From the NCBI RefSeq assembly GCF_910580175.1, contig NZ_CAJTXD010000001.1, positions 1-64,000 of the forward strand: a stretch of 64,000 nt of DNA, written 5' to 3'. The notes beneath the pieces were generated by a model. That model had not been told where the DNA came from. It saw only the letters and a program-made list of their open reading frames with translations, and ran no database searches. The position numbers were made by a program, and so were the translations under genes. Position 1 is the first letter of the stretch. Each line of letters opens with the position of its first letter. Shown in pieces: positions 23,782 through 32,930 of this stretch. This stretch comes from an uncultured Alistipes sp. GTDB taxonomy: Bacteria; Bacteroidota; Bacteroidia; Bacteroidales; Rikenellaceae.

Positions 23782-24172
23782 ACCCTGTGCGCTTTGTTCG
23801 CCGTGGTCTCCCCGTGCCTTTGTCCCGGTTCTCCGGGAACGGCCTGCGGGGCGGTTTGTCCGGCGCAAAAATAATAAAAACAAGGGAACTATCTGCATGT
23901 TTGTCCGGAAAACCTCCGATTTTCGAGGATGGGCCAGGGATGTGTGGTGTGTTTCGTGGTTTTCGGGCGCGGCGCCCCGCTTCGGGCTGTTCGGCAACTT
24001 GTATTTGCGAGAAAGAAAGGGCATTTCGGGCGGGACGTCGTGCGATCGGCCCCGAATAGAAATGATTATTCCGAAATTTATTTGGCAACTTGTTGGTTTT
24101 CCGAAAATATTTTGTCTATATTTGTGTTAGCAAACTAACAACGCATCGAATCATAAACATTCCATACCGATC
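23782..24172. other. Divergent promoter region yicC / serC
   Basis: 391 bp with no gene. Holds a minus-strand -7 box TATTTTTG (23873-23866) for the yicC-gmk-nadD-ddl cluster and a plus-strand TATATTTG (24117-24124) for serC. The rest shows nothing recognisable. Confidence 0.55.
24117..24124 (+). promoter_or_regulatory. -7 box of the serC operon
   Basis: TATATTTG, about 49 bp before the serC ATG. No matching -33 at 19-21 bp. Confidence 0.5.
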
Positions 24173-25246
24173 ATGAAGAAGCACAATTTCAATGCAGGGC
24201 CATCCATACTGCCCGACGAGGTAATTTCCAATGCAGCCCAAGCCATCGTGGACTTCAACGGCTCCGGCCTGTCGGTGCTCTCGATTTCGCACCGCACGAA
24301 AGATTTCGACGACGTGATGGCCGAGGCCGACAAGCTCTTCCGCGAGTTGCTCGCCATTCCCGACAACTACAAGATTTTTTACTTGGGCGGCGGCGCCAGC
24401 ACCTTATTCTTCGAGGTGGCGGCCAACTTCCTCGGTAAGAAAGCCGGCTACGTCAATACGGGCGTCTGGTCGAAGAAGGCTATCAAGGAGGCCAAGCGTT
24501 ACGGCGAGGTCGAAGTGCTCGCATCGTCCGAGGATCGCAACTTTACCTACATTCCCAAGGGTTTCGCCATTCCCGCCGACCTCGACTATCTGCACATCAC
24601 GACCAACAACACCATCTACGGCACTGAATACCACGAGGATATCTCCTCGCCCGTGCCTCTGATCGCCGACATGTCGTCCGACATCCTGTCGCGTCCGGTC
24701 GATGTTTCGAAATACGCCATGATCTACGGCGGTGCGCAGAAGAACCTGGCACCCGCGGGCGTCTCTTTCGTCATCATCCGTGAGGATATGCTCGACAAGA
24801 TCGTGCGCGACCTGCCTACGATGGTTTCGTTCCGTACGCACGTCGACAACAATTCGATGTTCAATACCCCGCCCGTTTTCCCCATCTATGTGTTGATGGA
24901 GACGCTGCGGTGGCTGAAGAAGATCGGCGGCGTTCAGGAGATTCATCGTCGCAATGTCGCCAAGGCCGAGCTGCTCTACAACGAGATCGACCGCAACCCC
25001 TTGTTCCGCGGTACGGTCGAAAAGGAGGATCGCTCGTTGATGAACATCTGCTTTGTCATGGCCGACGGCTACGAGGAGCTGGCGCCCGAGTTCATGGAGT
25101 TCGCCAAGGCGCGCGGCATGGTCGGCATCAAGGGCCATCGTCTGGTCGGCGGCTTCCGTGCTTCGTGCTACAACGCCCTGCCCATCGAGAGCGTTCAGGC
25201 TTTGGTCGATTGCATGCAGGAGTTCGAGAAGCAGCACGTAAAGTAG
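24173..25246 (+). CDS. serC: Phosphoserine aminotransferase
   Basis: PLP enzyme of serine synthesis (3-phosphohydroxypyruvate to phosphoserine); 357 aa. Opens with the diagnostic [39 protein letters not shown], and the Schiff-base region [18 protein letters not shown] (Lys about residue 190). C-terminal [20 protein letters not shown] is the typical ending. First gene of serC-serA-DUF1015, a recurrent Bacteroidota arrangement. Confidence 0.97.
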   Translation: MKKHNFNAGPSILPDEVISNAAQAIVDFNGSGLSVLSISHRTKDFDDVMAEADKLFRELLAIPDNYKIFYLGGGASTLFFEVAANFLGKKAGYVNTGVWSKKAIKEAKRYGEVEVLASSEDRNFTYIPKGFAIPADLDYLHITTNNTIYGTEYHEDISSPVPLIADMSSDILSRPVDVSKYAMIYGGAQKNLAPAGVSFVIIREDMLDKIVRDLPTMVSFRTHVDNNSMFNTPPVFPIYVLMETLRWLKKIGGVQEIHRRNVAKAELLYNEIDRNPLFRGTVEKEDRSLMNICFVMADGYEELAPEFMEFAKARGMVGIKGHRLVGGFRASCYNALPIESVQALVDCMQEFEKQHVK

Positions 25247-25355
25247 CCCGATGGCCTACCAGTTCAAGATTCCCACGGCCTACAGCGCCCTCACGGGCGA
25301 AGTGACCGCATGGGAGCAAACCGAATTACAGGAAACCACAACATTGAAACACACC

Positions 25356-26282
25356 ATGAAAATATTGGTTGCCACCGAAAAGCCCTTTGCCAAAAAGGCC
25401 GTCGAGGGAATTCGCGGAATCGTCGAGGATGCGGGCTATGAACTCGCCCTGCTCGAAAAATACACCGACAAGGCCGAACTGCTGACCGCCGTGGCCGATG
25501 CCGACGCATTGATCGTGCGCAGCGACAAGGTTACCGCTGAAGTGATCGACGCAGCGAAGAACCTCAAGATCGTGGTTCGTGCCGGTGCCGGTTACGACAA
25601 CGTCGATTTGGCCGCCGCATCGGCCCGCGGTATCGTCGTGATGAATACTCCCGGGCAGAATTCCAATGCCGTGGCTGAATTGGCCGTGGCGATGATGATC
25701 TTCATGGCCCGCAACCGTTTCACGCCCGGCACCGGATCGGAAATCCAGGGCAAGACCCTCGGCATCCATGCCTACGGCAACGTCGGCCGTCTGGTCGGCC
25801 GCAAGGGCAAGGCGCTCGGCATGCGGGTTGCAGCGTTCGATCCGTTCATTACCGATCCGGAGGTTTTCAAGGCCGACGGCGTGGAGCAGGTCGGTTCCGT
25901 CGAGGAGCTTTACAAGGTTTCCGACTTTTTGTCGCTCCACATTCCTGCGACGCCCCAGACCAAGGGTTCGATCGGTTATGATCTGTTGATGTCGATGCCC
26001 AAAGGGGCTACGTTGGTAAATACCGCCCGCAAGGAAGTGATCGACGAGGAGGGATTGATGCGTGCCTTGACCGAGCGCGAGGATTTGAAGTATGTTACCG
26101 ACATCGCGGCCGCCATCCAGCCCGAGTTGGACGAGAAGTTCGGCAAGCGGGTCTTCGCTACCGCCAAGAAGATGGGCGCCGAGACCGCAGAGGCCAACCT
26201 CAATGCCGGACTGGCCGCCGCACGGCAGATCGTCGATTTCTTCAAAAACGGCAACACCCGTTTCCAGGTAAACAAGGCGTAG
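25356..26282 (+). CDS. serA: D-3-phosphoglycerate dehydrogenase
   Basis: First step of serine synthesis; short form without ACT domain, 308 aa from the ATG at 25356 (MKILVATEKPFAKKAV, the usual N-terminus). Substrate/NAD elements: VVRAGAGYDNVDLAAA, NTPGQNSNAVAELA, LGIHAYGNVGRLVG (GxGxxG-type with Tyr-Gly-Asn), and VNTARKEVIDEEGL. An in-frame ATG at 25251, only 4 bp after serC, would add 35 residues with coding-like codons; which start is used is unresolved. Confidence 0.93.
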   Translation: MKILVATEKPFAKKAVEGIRGIVEDAGYELALLEKYTDKAELLTAVADADALIVRSDKVTAEVIDAAKNLKIVVRAGAGYDNVDLAAASARGIVVMNTPGQNSNAVAELAVAMMIFMARNRFTPGTGSEIQGKTLGIHAYGNVGRLVGRKGKALGMRVAAFDPFITDPEVFKADGVEQVGSVEELYKVSDFLSLHIPATPQTKGSIGYDLLMSMPKGATLVNTARKEVIDEEGLMRALTEREDLKYVTDIAAAIQPELDEKFGKRVFATAKKMGAETAEANLNAGLAAARQIVDFFKNGNTRFQVNKA

Positions 26283-26361
26283 GTGCCGGTCGTTCGGGAA
26301 CGATTTTTTCGGGCATTTGCATGTAGTTGTTGAAACAAATCTTTAAATAGTTGAATACATT

Positions 26362-27606
26362 ATGGTTAGAATCAAACCTTTCCGTGCCGTTCGTCCTCCC
26401 CGGGAGCATGCTGCCGAGGTGGCGTCGCGTCCTTACGACGTTTTGAATTCCGCCGAAGCTAAGAACGAGGCCACGGAGCGGTCGTTGTTGCATATCATCA
26501 AGCCCGAAATCGACTTCGAGCCGATCGCCGACGAGCATTCGCAGCAGGTTTACGACAAAGCCGTCGACAATTTCCGCCGTTGGCGCGAACAGGGATGGTT
26601 GCAGCAAGACCCCGAAGAATATTATTACATCTATGCCCAGACCATGGAAGGTCGTACGCAGTACGGTCTGGCCATGTGCTGCCACTTCGAGGATTATCTT
26701 TCGGGCGCCATCAAGAAGCATGAGTTGACGCGCCCCGACAAGGAGGAGGATCGCATGATCCACGTCCGCAACCAGCAGGCCAACATCGAACCCGTCTTCT
26801 TTGCCTATCCCGACAATGCTGAAATCGACGCCATCGTCGCCGGGGTTGTCAAGGAGAGCGCTCCCGAGTACGATTTCACGGCCGCCGACGGCTTCGGCCA
26901 TCAGCTGTGGGTAATTCGCGACCGCAAGACCAACGACCGCATTACCGAAATTTTCAAGGGCATTCCGGCGCTCTATGTTGCCGACGGCCACCATCGCACC
27001 GCCGCCGCCGCCCGTGTGGGTGCCGAGTGCAAGTCGAATAATCCGGGCCATTGCGGCGAGGAAGAGTATTGCTACTTCCTGGCCGTCACGTTCCCGGCCG
27101 GTCAGTTGCGCATCATCGATTACAACCGTGTGGTCAAGGATCTCAACGGACTCACGCCCGCCCAACTGCTCGACAAACTTCGCGAAAACTTCGTAGTCGA
27201 GGAGAAAGGGGCCGACGAGTACCGCCCTGTGGCCCTGCACAATTTCTCCATGTATCTGGATGGCAAATGGTATAGCCTCACGGCCAAGCCGGGTACCTAC
27301 GACGACAACGACCCGATCGGGGTGTTGGACGTGACGGTGCTTTCTAACCTTGTGCTCGACAAGATTCTCGACATCAAGGATTTGCGCACCTCCAAGCGCA
27401 TCGACTTCGTGGGCGGTATCCGCGGTCTGGGCGAGTTGAAGCGGCGCGTCGACAGCGGCGAGATGCAGGCGGCTTTTGCCCTCTACCCCGTTTCGATGCA
27501 GCAGCTCATCAACATTGCCGACACGGGCAACATCATGCCGCCGAAGACTACTTGGTTCGAACCGAAGCTCCGTTCGGGCGTCGTGATCCATAGTTTCGAG
27601 AAATAA
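26362..27606 (+). CDS. DUF1015 family protein
   Basis: 414 aa. Typical DUF1015 features: RIKPFRAVRPPREHAAEVASRPYDVLNSAEA at the start (given in parts: RIKPFRAVRPP, VASRPYDVL), LHIIKPEID, and IPALYVADGHHRTAAAARV with the conserved GHHR. Function is not established; its constant company with serC and serA in Bacteroidota suggests a role linked to serine or one-carbon metabolism (inference). Ends before a strong terminator. Confidence 0.92.
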   Translation: MVRIKPFRAVRPPREHAAEVASRPYDVLNSAEAKNEATERSLLHIIKPEIDFEPIADEHSQQVYDKAVDNFRRWREQGWLQQDPEEYYYIYAQTMEGRTQYGLAMCCHFEDYLSGAIKKHELTRPDKEEDRMIHVRNQQANIEPVFFAYPDNAEIDAIVAGVVKESAPEYDFTAADGFGHQLWVIRDRKTNDRITEIFKGIPALYVADGHHRTAAAARVGAECKSNNPGHCGEEEYCYFLAVTFPAGQLRIIDYNRVVKDLNGLTPAQLLDKLRENFVVEEKGADEYRPVALHNFSMYLDGKWYSLTAKPGTYDDNDPIGVLDVTVLSNLVLDKILDIKDLRTSKRIDFVGGIRGLGELKRRVDSGEMQAAFALYPVSMQQLINIADTGNIMPPKTTWFEPKLRSGVVIHSFEK

Positions 27607-27631
27607 ACGAAACTGATCTGTAATAAAAGAG

Positions 27632-27664
27632 GAGGAACGGAGTTTTTACTTCGTTCCTCTCTTT
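27632..27664 (+). terminator. Terminator of serC-serA-DUF1015
   Basis: Stem GAGGAACG/CGTTCCTC (27632-27639, 27652-27659) followed by TCTCTTTTT. Confidence 0.8.
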
Positions 27665-27918
27665 TTCTGCGTCAGGTATTGTAGGTTGGGCCGGTTTCTT
27701 CGAAGGCATTATAAACCGGTCGTTTTTAGAGACTATCGGCGTTTTGTCGAAAAGATGTTCGATCGAACCGATTAAAAGCAGATTCAGGCGCAATGATAGA
27801 AAATTCTTATTGCAGTCTTCGATGCTTTGTTTCAAAGAATCTTGTTTTTCGATCGGGGCGCTTGTTTGAGGGACGAAAAACTTTCGGCTAAACATTCGGA
27901 ATGATGGAAAAAATATTT

Positions 27919-27926
27919 ATATTTGT
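27919..27926 (+). promoter_or_regulatory. -7 box of the 2-oxoacid:ferredoxin oxidoreductase operon
   Basis: TATATTTG, 26 bp before the ferredoxin-subunit ATG. Confidence 0.55.
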
Positions 27927-27951
27927 TACCGAATACTAATTTTTCGGTAGC

Positions 27952-28179
27952 ATGGCTAAAATCAAAGGTACGATCGTTGTCGACCTGGAGCGTTGCAAGG
28001 GTTGCGGGGTCTGCGTGGCTTCGTGTCCGTGCAAGGTTTTGGAGTTGTCGGCCGAAGTCAACAGCAAGGGGTACCCCGTGGCCCGCATGGCCGATCCCGA
28101 CGCTTGTACGGGGTGTGCGTCGTGTGCGGTAATCTGCCCCGACAGCGTTATTACGGTTTATCGTCAAAAATTCGAATAG
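27952..28179 (+). CDS. 4Fe-4S ferredoxin-type subunit (delta) of 2-oxoacid:ferredoxin oxidoreductase
   Basis: 75 aa with two 4Fe-4S motifs: CKGCGVCVASCPCKVL and CTGCASCAVICPD. The first cluster motif continues CxxxCPC, as usual for KorD/VorD subunits. Transfers electrons from the TPP-bound intermediate to ferredoxin. First of four co-directional genes with gaps of 4, 5 and 14 bp. Confidence 0.93.
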   Translation: MAKIKGTIVVDLERCKGCGVCVASCPCKVLELSAEVNSKGYPVARMADPDACTGCASCAVICPDSVITVYRQKFE

Positions 28180-28183
28180 GACT

Positions 28184-29278
28184 ATGGCAGAGAAAGAGGT
28201 CAAGTTGATGAAAGGCAACGAAGTGATCGCCCATGCTGCGATCCGTTACGGTTGCGACGGTTACTTCGGCTACCCCATCACGCCGCAGTCCGAAGTGATG
28301 GAGACTTTGATGGAGTTGAAGCCTTGGGAGACCACCGGCATGGTCGTTTTGCAGGCCGAATCCGAGATTTCGTCCATCAATATGGTTTACGGCGGCGCTG
28401 CAACCGGCAAACGGGTCATGACGTCGTCGTCCAGCCCCGGCATTTCGTTAATGGCCGAGGGGATCAGTTATCTGGCTGGCGCCGAGTTGCCGTGCCTGAT
28501 CATCAATTGCCAGCGCGGCGGCCCCGGTCTGGGCACCATCCAGCCTTCGCAGGGCGATTATTTCCAGGCTGTCAAGGGCGGCGGCCACGGCGACTACAAG
28601 TTGATCGTCTTCGCGCCCAATTCCGTGCAGGAGATGCACGACCACGTGGCCGAGGCGTTCGATCTGGCGTTCAAGTACCGCAACCCTGCCATGATTCTGG
28701 CCGACGGAGCTATCGGGCAGATGATGGAGAAAGTCGTTCTTGCACCCCAGCGTCCCCGAAAGACCGACGAAGAGTTGAAGGCCGAGTACGACGCTTGGGC
28801 CGCCATGGGCAAGCCCGCCGGACGCGAGCGCAACGTCGTCACGTCGCTCGAATTGCAGTCCGAGAAGATGGAGATCATCAACCAGCGTTTGCAGGCTAAA
28901 TATAAGACTCTGGAGGAGAACGAAGTGCGTTTCGAGGCCGTCGAGTGCGACGATTCCGATTATGTGATCGTCGCGTTCGGTTCTTCGGCCCGCATCTGCT
29001 CTGCCACCGTCGAGATGGCGCGTGCCGAGGGTTTGAAGGTCGGGTTGCTGCGTCCCATCACGCTCTACCCCTTTCCTACGCGGCAGATCGCCGAGCTGGC
29101 CGCACGCGGCGTGAAAGGTTTTCTTTCCGCCGAGTTGAACGCCGGGCAGATGGTCGAAGACGTGCGGTTGGCCGTGGGCGGCAAGGCTCCCGTCGAGCAC
29201 TACGGACGTCAGGGCGGCATGATGTTCAACCCCGACGAGGTTTTGGCCGCACTCAAGGATAAACTGATTAAAAAGTAA
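28184..29278 (+). CDS. vorB: 2-oxoacid:ferredoxin oxidoreductase alpha subunit (VorB-like)
   Basis: 364 aa. N-terminal pyrimidine-binding domain of the POR/KOR family: KGNEVIAHAAIRYGCDGYFGYPITPQSEV, written in the sequence as KGNEVIAHAA and GYFGYPITPQSE; QAESEISSINMVYGGAATGKR, RGGPGLGTIQPSQGDYFQ. C-terminal domain has VGLLRPITLYPFP and SAELNAGQMVEDVRLAVGG. Catalyses CoA-dependent oxidative decarboxylation of a 2-oxoacid, either branched-chain or 2-oxoglutarate; sequence alone does not decide. Confidence 0.93.
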   Translation: MAEKEVKLMKGNEVIAHAAIRYGCDGYFGYPITPQSEVMETLMELKPWETTGMVVLQAESEISSINMVYGGAATGKRVMTSSSSPGISLMAEGISYLAGAELPCLIINCQRGGPGLGTIQPSQGDYFQAVKGGGHGDYKLIVFAPNSVQEMHDHVAEAFDLAFKYRNPAMILADGAIGQMMEKVVLAPQRPRKTDEELKAEYDAWAAMGKPAGRERNVVTSLELQSEKMEIINQRLQAKYKTLEENEVRFEAVECDDSDYVIVAFGSSARICSATVEMARAEGLKVGLLRPITLYPFPTRQIAELAARGVKGFLSAELNAGQMVEDVRLAVGGKAPVEHYGRQGGMMFNPDEVLAALKDKLIKK

Positions 29279-29283
29279 GGATC

Positions 29284-30045
29284 ATGGCAGAGGTTGAAAT
29301 CAAGCAGGAGAATCTGGTTTACGCCAAACCGGAACTCATTACCGATAATGTCATGCACTATTGCCCCGGATGCAGCCACGGTACGGTGCACAAACTCATC
29401 GCCGAGGTCATCGTCGAGTTGGGATTGGCCGACAAGACCGTGGGCGTTTCGCCTGTCGGGTGTTCGGTGTTCGCCTACAATTATATCGACATCGATTGGA
29501 TCGAGGCTGCCCACGGGCGAGCTTTGGCCGTCGCTACGGCCGTCAAGCGTCTCAAGCCAGGCACGATGGTCTTTACCTACCAGGGCGACGGCGACCTTTC
29601 GGCCATCGGTACGGCCGAGTCGATCCATGCTGCCGCCCGCGGCGAGAATGTCGTGGCGATCTATATCAACAACGCCATCTATGGTATGACCGGCGGTCAG
29701 ATGGCTCCCACCACCCTGCTGGGTATGAAGACCGCCACCACGCCCTATGGACGCGATCCGCGTTTGAACGGTTACCCCTACAAGATCGCCGAAATGATGG
29801 CCCACCTCGAAGGAGCGACCTACATCACGCGTCAGAGCGTCCACAAGCCCGCCAATGTGCGCAAGTGCAAAGCCGCCATCAAAAAGGCGTTCCAGCGGGC
29901 CATGGACGGCAAGGGCTTCTCGCTCGTCGAGGTCGTGTCGACCTGCAACAGCGGTTGGAAGCTCTCGCCCGTCGCTTCGAACGAGTGGCTGGAGCAAAAC
30001 ATGTTGCCCTTCTACCCCCTGGGTGACATCAAAGTGGTTGAATAA
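29284..30045 (+). CDS. 2-oxoacid:ferredoxin oxidoreductase beta (TPP-binding) subunit
   Basis: 253 aa. TPP-binding domain with HYCPGCSHGTVHKLIAE, the GDGD-type motif FTYQGDGDLSAIGTAE, then IYINNAIYGMTGGQMAPTT, which binds Mg and diphosphate. Pairs with the alpha subunit to form the active site. Lies 5 bp after the alpha gene. Confidence 0.95.
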   Translation: MAEVEIKQENLVYAKPELITDNVMHYCPGCSHGTVHKLIAEVIVELGLADKTVGVSPVGCSVFAYNYIDIDWIEAAHGRALAVATAVKRLKPGTMVFTYQGDGDLSAIGTAESIHAAARGENVVAIYINNAIYGMTGGQMAPTTLLGMKTATTPYGRDPRLNGYPYKIAEMMAHLEGATYITRQSVHKPANVRKCKAAIKKAFQRAMDGKGFSLVEVVSTCNSGWKLSPVASNEWLEQNMLPFYPLGDIKVVE

Positions 30046-30059
30046 GTGCGCAGACGATT

Positions 30060-30605
30060 ATGAAAGAGACATTGATTATAGCAGGCTTCGGCGGCCAGGG
30101 CGTCCTCTCGATGGGCAAGATTCTGGCTTACTCCGGCGTGATGCAGGATTTCGAGGTTACATGGATGCCGTCGTACGGCCCCGAGATGCGCGGCGGTACG
30201 GCCAACGTTACCGTGATTCTCTCCGACCGGAAGATTTCATCGCCCATCGCCCATGAATTCGATACGGCGATCATCCTCAATCAGCAGTCGATGGAGAAGT
30301 TCGAGCCGATGGTCAAGCCCGGTGGCGTGTTGATCTACGATACCAACGGCATCACGCGTCATCCCGTGCGGGAGGACATCTCGGTTTTCGCCATCGACGC
30401 TACGGCCGAATGCGCCCGGCTCGGACAGGCCAAATTGTTCAACACCATGATTTTGGGCGGTTATCTCAAGGTGTGTCCCGTTGTCGATATGCAGAACGTC
30501 ATGATCGGACTGAAGAAGTCGTTGCCCGAGCGTGCATGGAAGATGCTCCCCGACAACGAAAAAGCCATCGTTCACGGCGGCGAGATCATCCGGAAGATAA
30601 GATAA
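30060..30605 (+). CDS. 2-oxoacid:ferredoxin oxidoreductase gamma subunit
   Basis: 181 aa; LIIAGFGGQGVLSMGKILAYSG and WMPSYGPEMRGGTANVTVILSD are diagnostic for the gamma/CoA-interacting domain of this enzyme family. Completes the four-subunit complex. Operon closes with a strong terminator 22 bp downstream. Confidence 0.95.
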   Translation: MKETLIIAGFGGQGVLSMGKILAYSGVMQDFEVTWMPSYGPEMRGGTANVTVILSDRKISSPIAHEFDTAIILNQQSMEKFEPMVKPGGVLIYDTNGITRHPVREDISVFAIDATAECARLGQAKLFNTMILGGYLKVCPVVDMQNVMIGLKKSLPERAWKMLPDNEKAIVHGGEIIRKIR

Positions 30606-30623
30606 GAGCCGTTCTTATTGAAA

Positions 30624-30661
30624 AAAAAGCAGCCCGACGATTTTTCGTCGGGCTGCTTTTT
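30624..30661. terminator. Bidirectional terminator between the oxidoreductase and SPFH genes
   Basis: Stem AGCAGCCCGACGA/TCGTCGGGCTGCT (30628-30640, 30645-30657) flanked by A-run and T-run; serves converging genes on both strands. Confidence 0.9.
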
Positions 30662-30667
30662 TGGGGC

Positions 30668-31645
30668 TTATTTATTAAATAAGTCTTTGATACATCCGAT
30701 CGAACTCAATACGGAGGATGCGTCGTATGGCAGGTAGACGGTCTTGTTGTCTTTGCCGCTGACCATTTCCTTTAAGGTCGATATGTATTTGTCGGCCAGC
30801 ATGTAGTTGGCCGGGGCCATTTGCGAGCCTTGGATCGCGGCGCTTATGCGGGTAATTGCCTCGGCTTCGGCTTTGGCCTGTGCGATTTTGGCTTCGGCGA
30901 TACCTTCGGCTTTCAGAATCTGCATCTGCTTTTCGGCTTCCGCCTTGTTGATCTGCGCTTCTTTTTCGCCTTCGGATTTCAGAATGGCGGCTTCTTTGGC
31001 ACCCCGGGCTTCGAGTACTTTGGCCCGGCGTTCCCGTTCGGCCTGCATCTGCTGCTCCATGGCATTGCGGACGCTTTCGGGCGGCGTGATGTCCTGAAGC
31101 TCTACCCGATTGACCTTTACGCCCCATTTGTTGGTGGCGTCGTCCAGCACGGCGCGCAGTTTCGAGTTGATCGTGTCGCGCGAAGTCAGGGTTTCGTCCA
31201 GCTCCAGTTCGCCGATCACATTACGCAATGTCGTTTGGGTAAGTTTTTCGATGGCATTGGGCAGATTGTCGATTTCGTAGACCGCCTTGACCGGATCGAC
31301 GATCTGGAAATAGAGCAGCGCGTTGATCGTCGTCGTCACGTTGTCTTTGGTAATCACGCTCTGACTCGGAAAGTCGTATACTTGTTCGCGCAGGTCGATT
31401 TTCGTGGATTCTTTGATTACCACATGGCTATTGTATTCGCTGCTTTCTACCGGATATCTTACGCGGATGACCCGTGCCTTGTCCAGAATGGGCCAGATGA
31501 TGTTGATTCCTGAGGGAAGCGTTCTGTGGTATTTTCCCAGCCGTTCGATGATTTTCGTTTCGGATTGCGGAATGATTTTGAATCCGATAAGCACGCAGAT
31601 GCCTGTCAGGAGTGCAAATAGAAACAGGATGATTAGGATTCCCAT
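30668..31645 (-). CDS. SPFH/Band 7 (stomatin-like, QmcA-type) membrane protein
   Basis: 325 aa. One N-terminal membrane helix (ILIILFLFALLTGICVLIG), then the Band 7 domain beginning IIPQSETKIIERLGKYHRTL and including ITPPESVRNAMEQQMQAERERRA, then a long Ala/Glu/Lys coiled coil (about 190-265) for oligomerisation. Forms large membrane-associated rings in homologues. Lies 3 bp downstream of nfeD; SPFH and NfeD proteins regularly form a pair. Confidence 0.93.
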   Translation of the reverse strand: MGILIILFLFALLTGICVLIGFKIIPQSETKIIERLGKYHRTLPSGINIIWPILDKARVIRVRYPVESSEYNSHVVIKESTKIDLREQVYDFPSQSVITKDNVTTTINALLYFQIVDPVKAVYEIDNLPNAIEKLTQTTLRNVIGELELDETLTSRDTINSKLRAVLDDATNKWGVKVNRVELQDITPPESVRNAMEQQMQAERERRAKVLEARGAKEAAILKSEGEKEAQINKAEAEKQMQILKAEGIAEAKIAQAKAEAEAITRISAAIQGSQMAPANYMLADKYISTLKEMVSGKDNKTVYLPYDASSVLSSIGCIKDLFNK

Positions 31646-31648
31646 GAT

Positions 31649-32083
31649 CTAAATTTGTTTTACGGTTAGTATGATGCTGTCGATTTTCGTTATCGTCACA
31701 CGGCTGCCTTTGACGATCGTGGTGTTGTCTTCGGCAGTTGCTTTCCAGTCGTCGCCGTCGATGGCCACTCTTCCGGTTCCGGAGCGGCTGTCGATGGTTT
31801 CGGATACGATGGCATGACGTCCTATCAGTGCTTCGGCATTCGTTTTTACTGCGGTGCTTCGGTGGTAGAAAAATTTCAGCAACAGGGGGCGTATGGCGAC
31901 GAATGCCACCAGGGTGCATATGGAAAACCACAAAAGTTGCATCTTGACATTCGCATCGCAGGCGCTCGCTATGGCGCTTCCCATTGCGCCGAAAGCGAAA
32001 CAGATCACGGCGAATCCGCTGGTAAAGATTTCAATGATTATGAAAATCAGAGCGATGATGATGTAAATGTGCCAAAGTTCCAT
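31649..32083 (-). CDS. NfeD-family membrane protein
   Basis: 144 aa. Two or three membrane helices in the first 75 residues (IYIIIALIFIIIEIF, MQLLWFSICTLVAFVAI) and a C-terminal OB-fold (ALIGRHAIVSETIDS, GRVAIDGDDWKA) that is typical of NfeD1b partners of SPFH proteins. No protease domain, so it is the short form. A near-consensus box TATCTTTA about 50 bp upstream may be its promoter. Confidence 0.9.
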   Translation of the reverse strand: MELWHIYIIIALIFIIIEIFTSGFAVICFAFGAMGSAIASACDANVKMQLLWFSICTLVAFVAIRPLLLKFFYHRSTAVKTNAEALIGRHAIVSETIDSRSGTGRVAIDGDDWKATAEDNTTIVKGSRVTITKIDSIILTVKQI

Positions 32084-32209
32084 CTTGTTTGGGGTTAAGA
32101 GCCGCTTTTTGTCGTGCGGGTGGGGTTTCTTGGGTAAAGATAGTAATATTCCTCGATATTTTGCTTTATAAAGGGAGCAAAATATCGAGGAATTGTCGGG
32201 ATGTCCGCC

Positions 32210-32602
32210 CTATTTTTCGGTCTCCGGTTTTTCGATCGGCTGGAAGTCGATCTGGTAGAATTTGAATTCGGGCTTCATCATGGCGCCCGTCGCGGCGTCG
32301 ATGCCCCAGCCGAGTATATCGCATAGGTTGATGATCGACACGGCATTGAAATTTTTGTCGATGACGATCGTCTCCGTCTGATACGAGGGGGCTTCGGCTT
32401 TTACGATCGTTTCGTCGAATCCGCGTTTGATTTTGGTGGTGTAGGGAAATGTTACGTTGGTGTGTTTGCGGCCGTCGATCGTCAGCGTGGCTTTTTCCTG
32501 AATGTCGCTTTCGAAGGTTACGCGGGCCTTGGAGCCGCAGAATACGGTTGCGCAGGAGGTCAGCAAGCCGGCCATGCCAAGAAGAATAAAATAGCGTTTC
32601 AT
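32210..32602 (-). CDS. PEGA-like lipoprotein, function unknown
   Basis: 130 aa. Lipoprotein signal with lipobox LLTSC (Cys17). The mature part carries a PEGA-like beta segment (ATLTIDGRKHTNVTFPYTTKIKRG) and IVKAEAPSYQTETIVIDKN, then a short hydrophobic stretch (INLCDILGWGIDAATGAM) seen in small Bacteroidota and phage-type lipoproteins. Transcribed from a box at 32923-32930 through a 174-nt hairpin leader. Confidence 0.75.
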   Translation of the reverse strand: MKRYFILLGMAGLLTSCATVFCGSKARVTFESDIQEKATLTIDGRKHTNVTFPYTTKIKRGFDETIVKAEAPSYQTETIVIDKNFNAVSIINLCDILGWGIDAATGAMMKPEFKFYQIDFQPIEKPETEK

Positions 32603-32658
32603 TGTTCGGGTTGATGCGTGCCGTGTCCCCGCGGCGGTTTTCGTTTGTCTGTTAAGGT

Positions 32659-32832
32659 ATATAAAAAACGTGGGACAGAACTTTTATTTGTCTTTCGAGG
32701 TCTTCGCAATACCTTGCAGCCAAATAAAGAGTAAAGCCCACGCAGAACGTGAGCGTTTACGCCTTACTCTTGGCTGCTTTTGAAAGTTGCGAAGTTTCGA
32801 AAGACAAGAAATAAAGCTAACGCTTTTTATAT
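32659..32832 (-). ncRNA. Large stem-loop (174 nt) in the lipoprotein leader
   Basis: About 53 pairs in one imperfect hairpin. From the outside: ATATAAAAA/TTTTTATAT plus CG/CG (32659-32670 with 32821-32832), TTTAT/ATAAA, TTGTCTTTCGA/TCGAAAGACAA (32688-32698, 32797-32807), CTTCGCAA/TTGCGAAG (32702-32709, 32787-32794), GCAGCCAA/TTGGCTGC (32716-32723, 32770-32777), GAGTAA/TTACTC (32729-32734, 32764-32769), CACG/CGTG apex. A -7 box upstream on the minus strand predicts that it is transcribed. Could be a structured RNA class (for example the Bacteroidales-1 motif should be tested) or a miniature inverted-repeat element. Confidence 0.6.
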
Positions 32833-32922
32833 GTTTGTGCTGGCGCTTTTAGTGCGTGGCAGCACGAATGTAAATTCTGAAAATGATTTTATTTTCTCAT
32901 AGGCAAAATAGGTTTTCTATCG

Positions 32923-32930
32923 CAAATATA
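32923..32930 (-). promoter_or_regulatory. -7 box upstream of the large stem-loop
   Basis: TATATTTG on the minus strand; RNA would begin near 32916, run through the hairpin and reach the lipoprotein ATG at 32602, a leader of about 315 nt. Confidence 0.5.

Larger units (their letters stand above)
27607..27951. other. Intergenic region DUF1015 / ferredoxin operon
   Basis: 345 bp. Terminator at 27632-27664, promoter box at 27919-27926; the middle shows no gene or clear structure. Confidence 0.55.

Noticed and set aside
27548..27895. 115-codon minus-strand frame
   Set aside because: Antisense to the DUF1015 3' end and its terminator, with no homology recognised.
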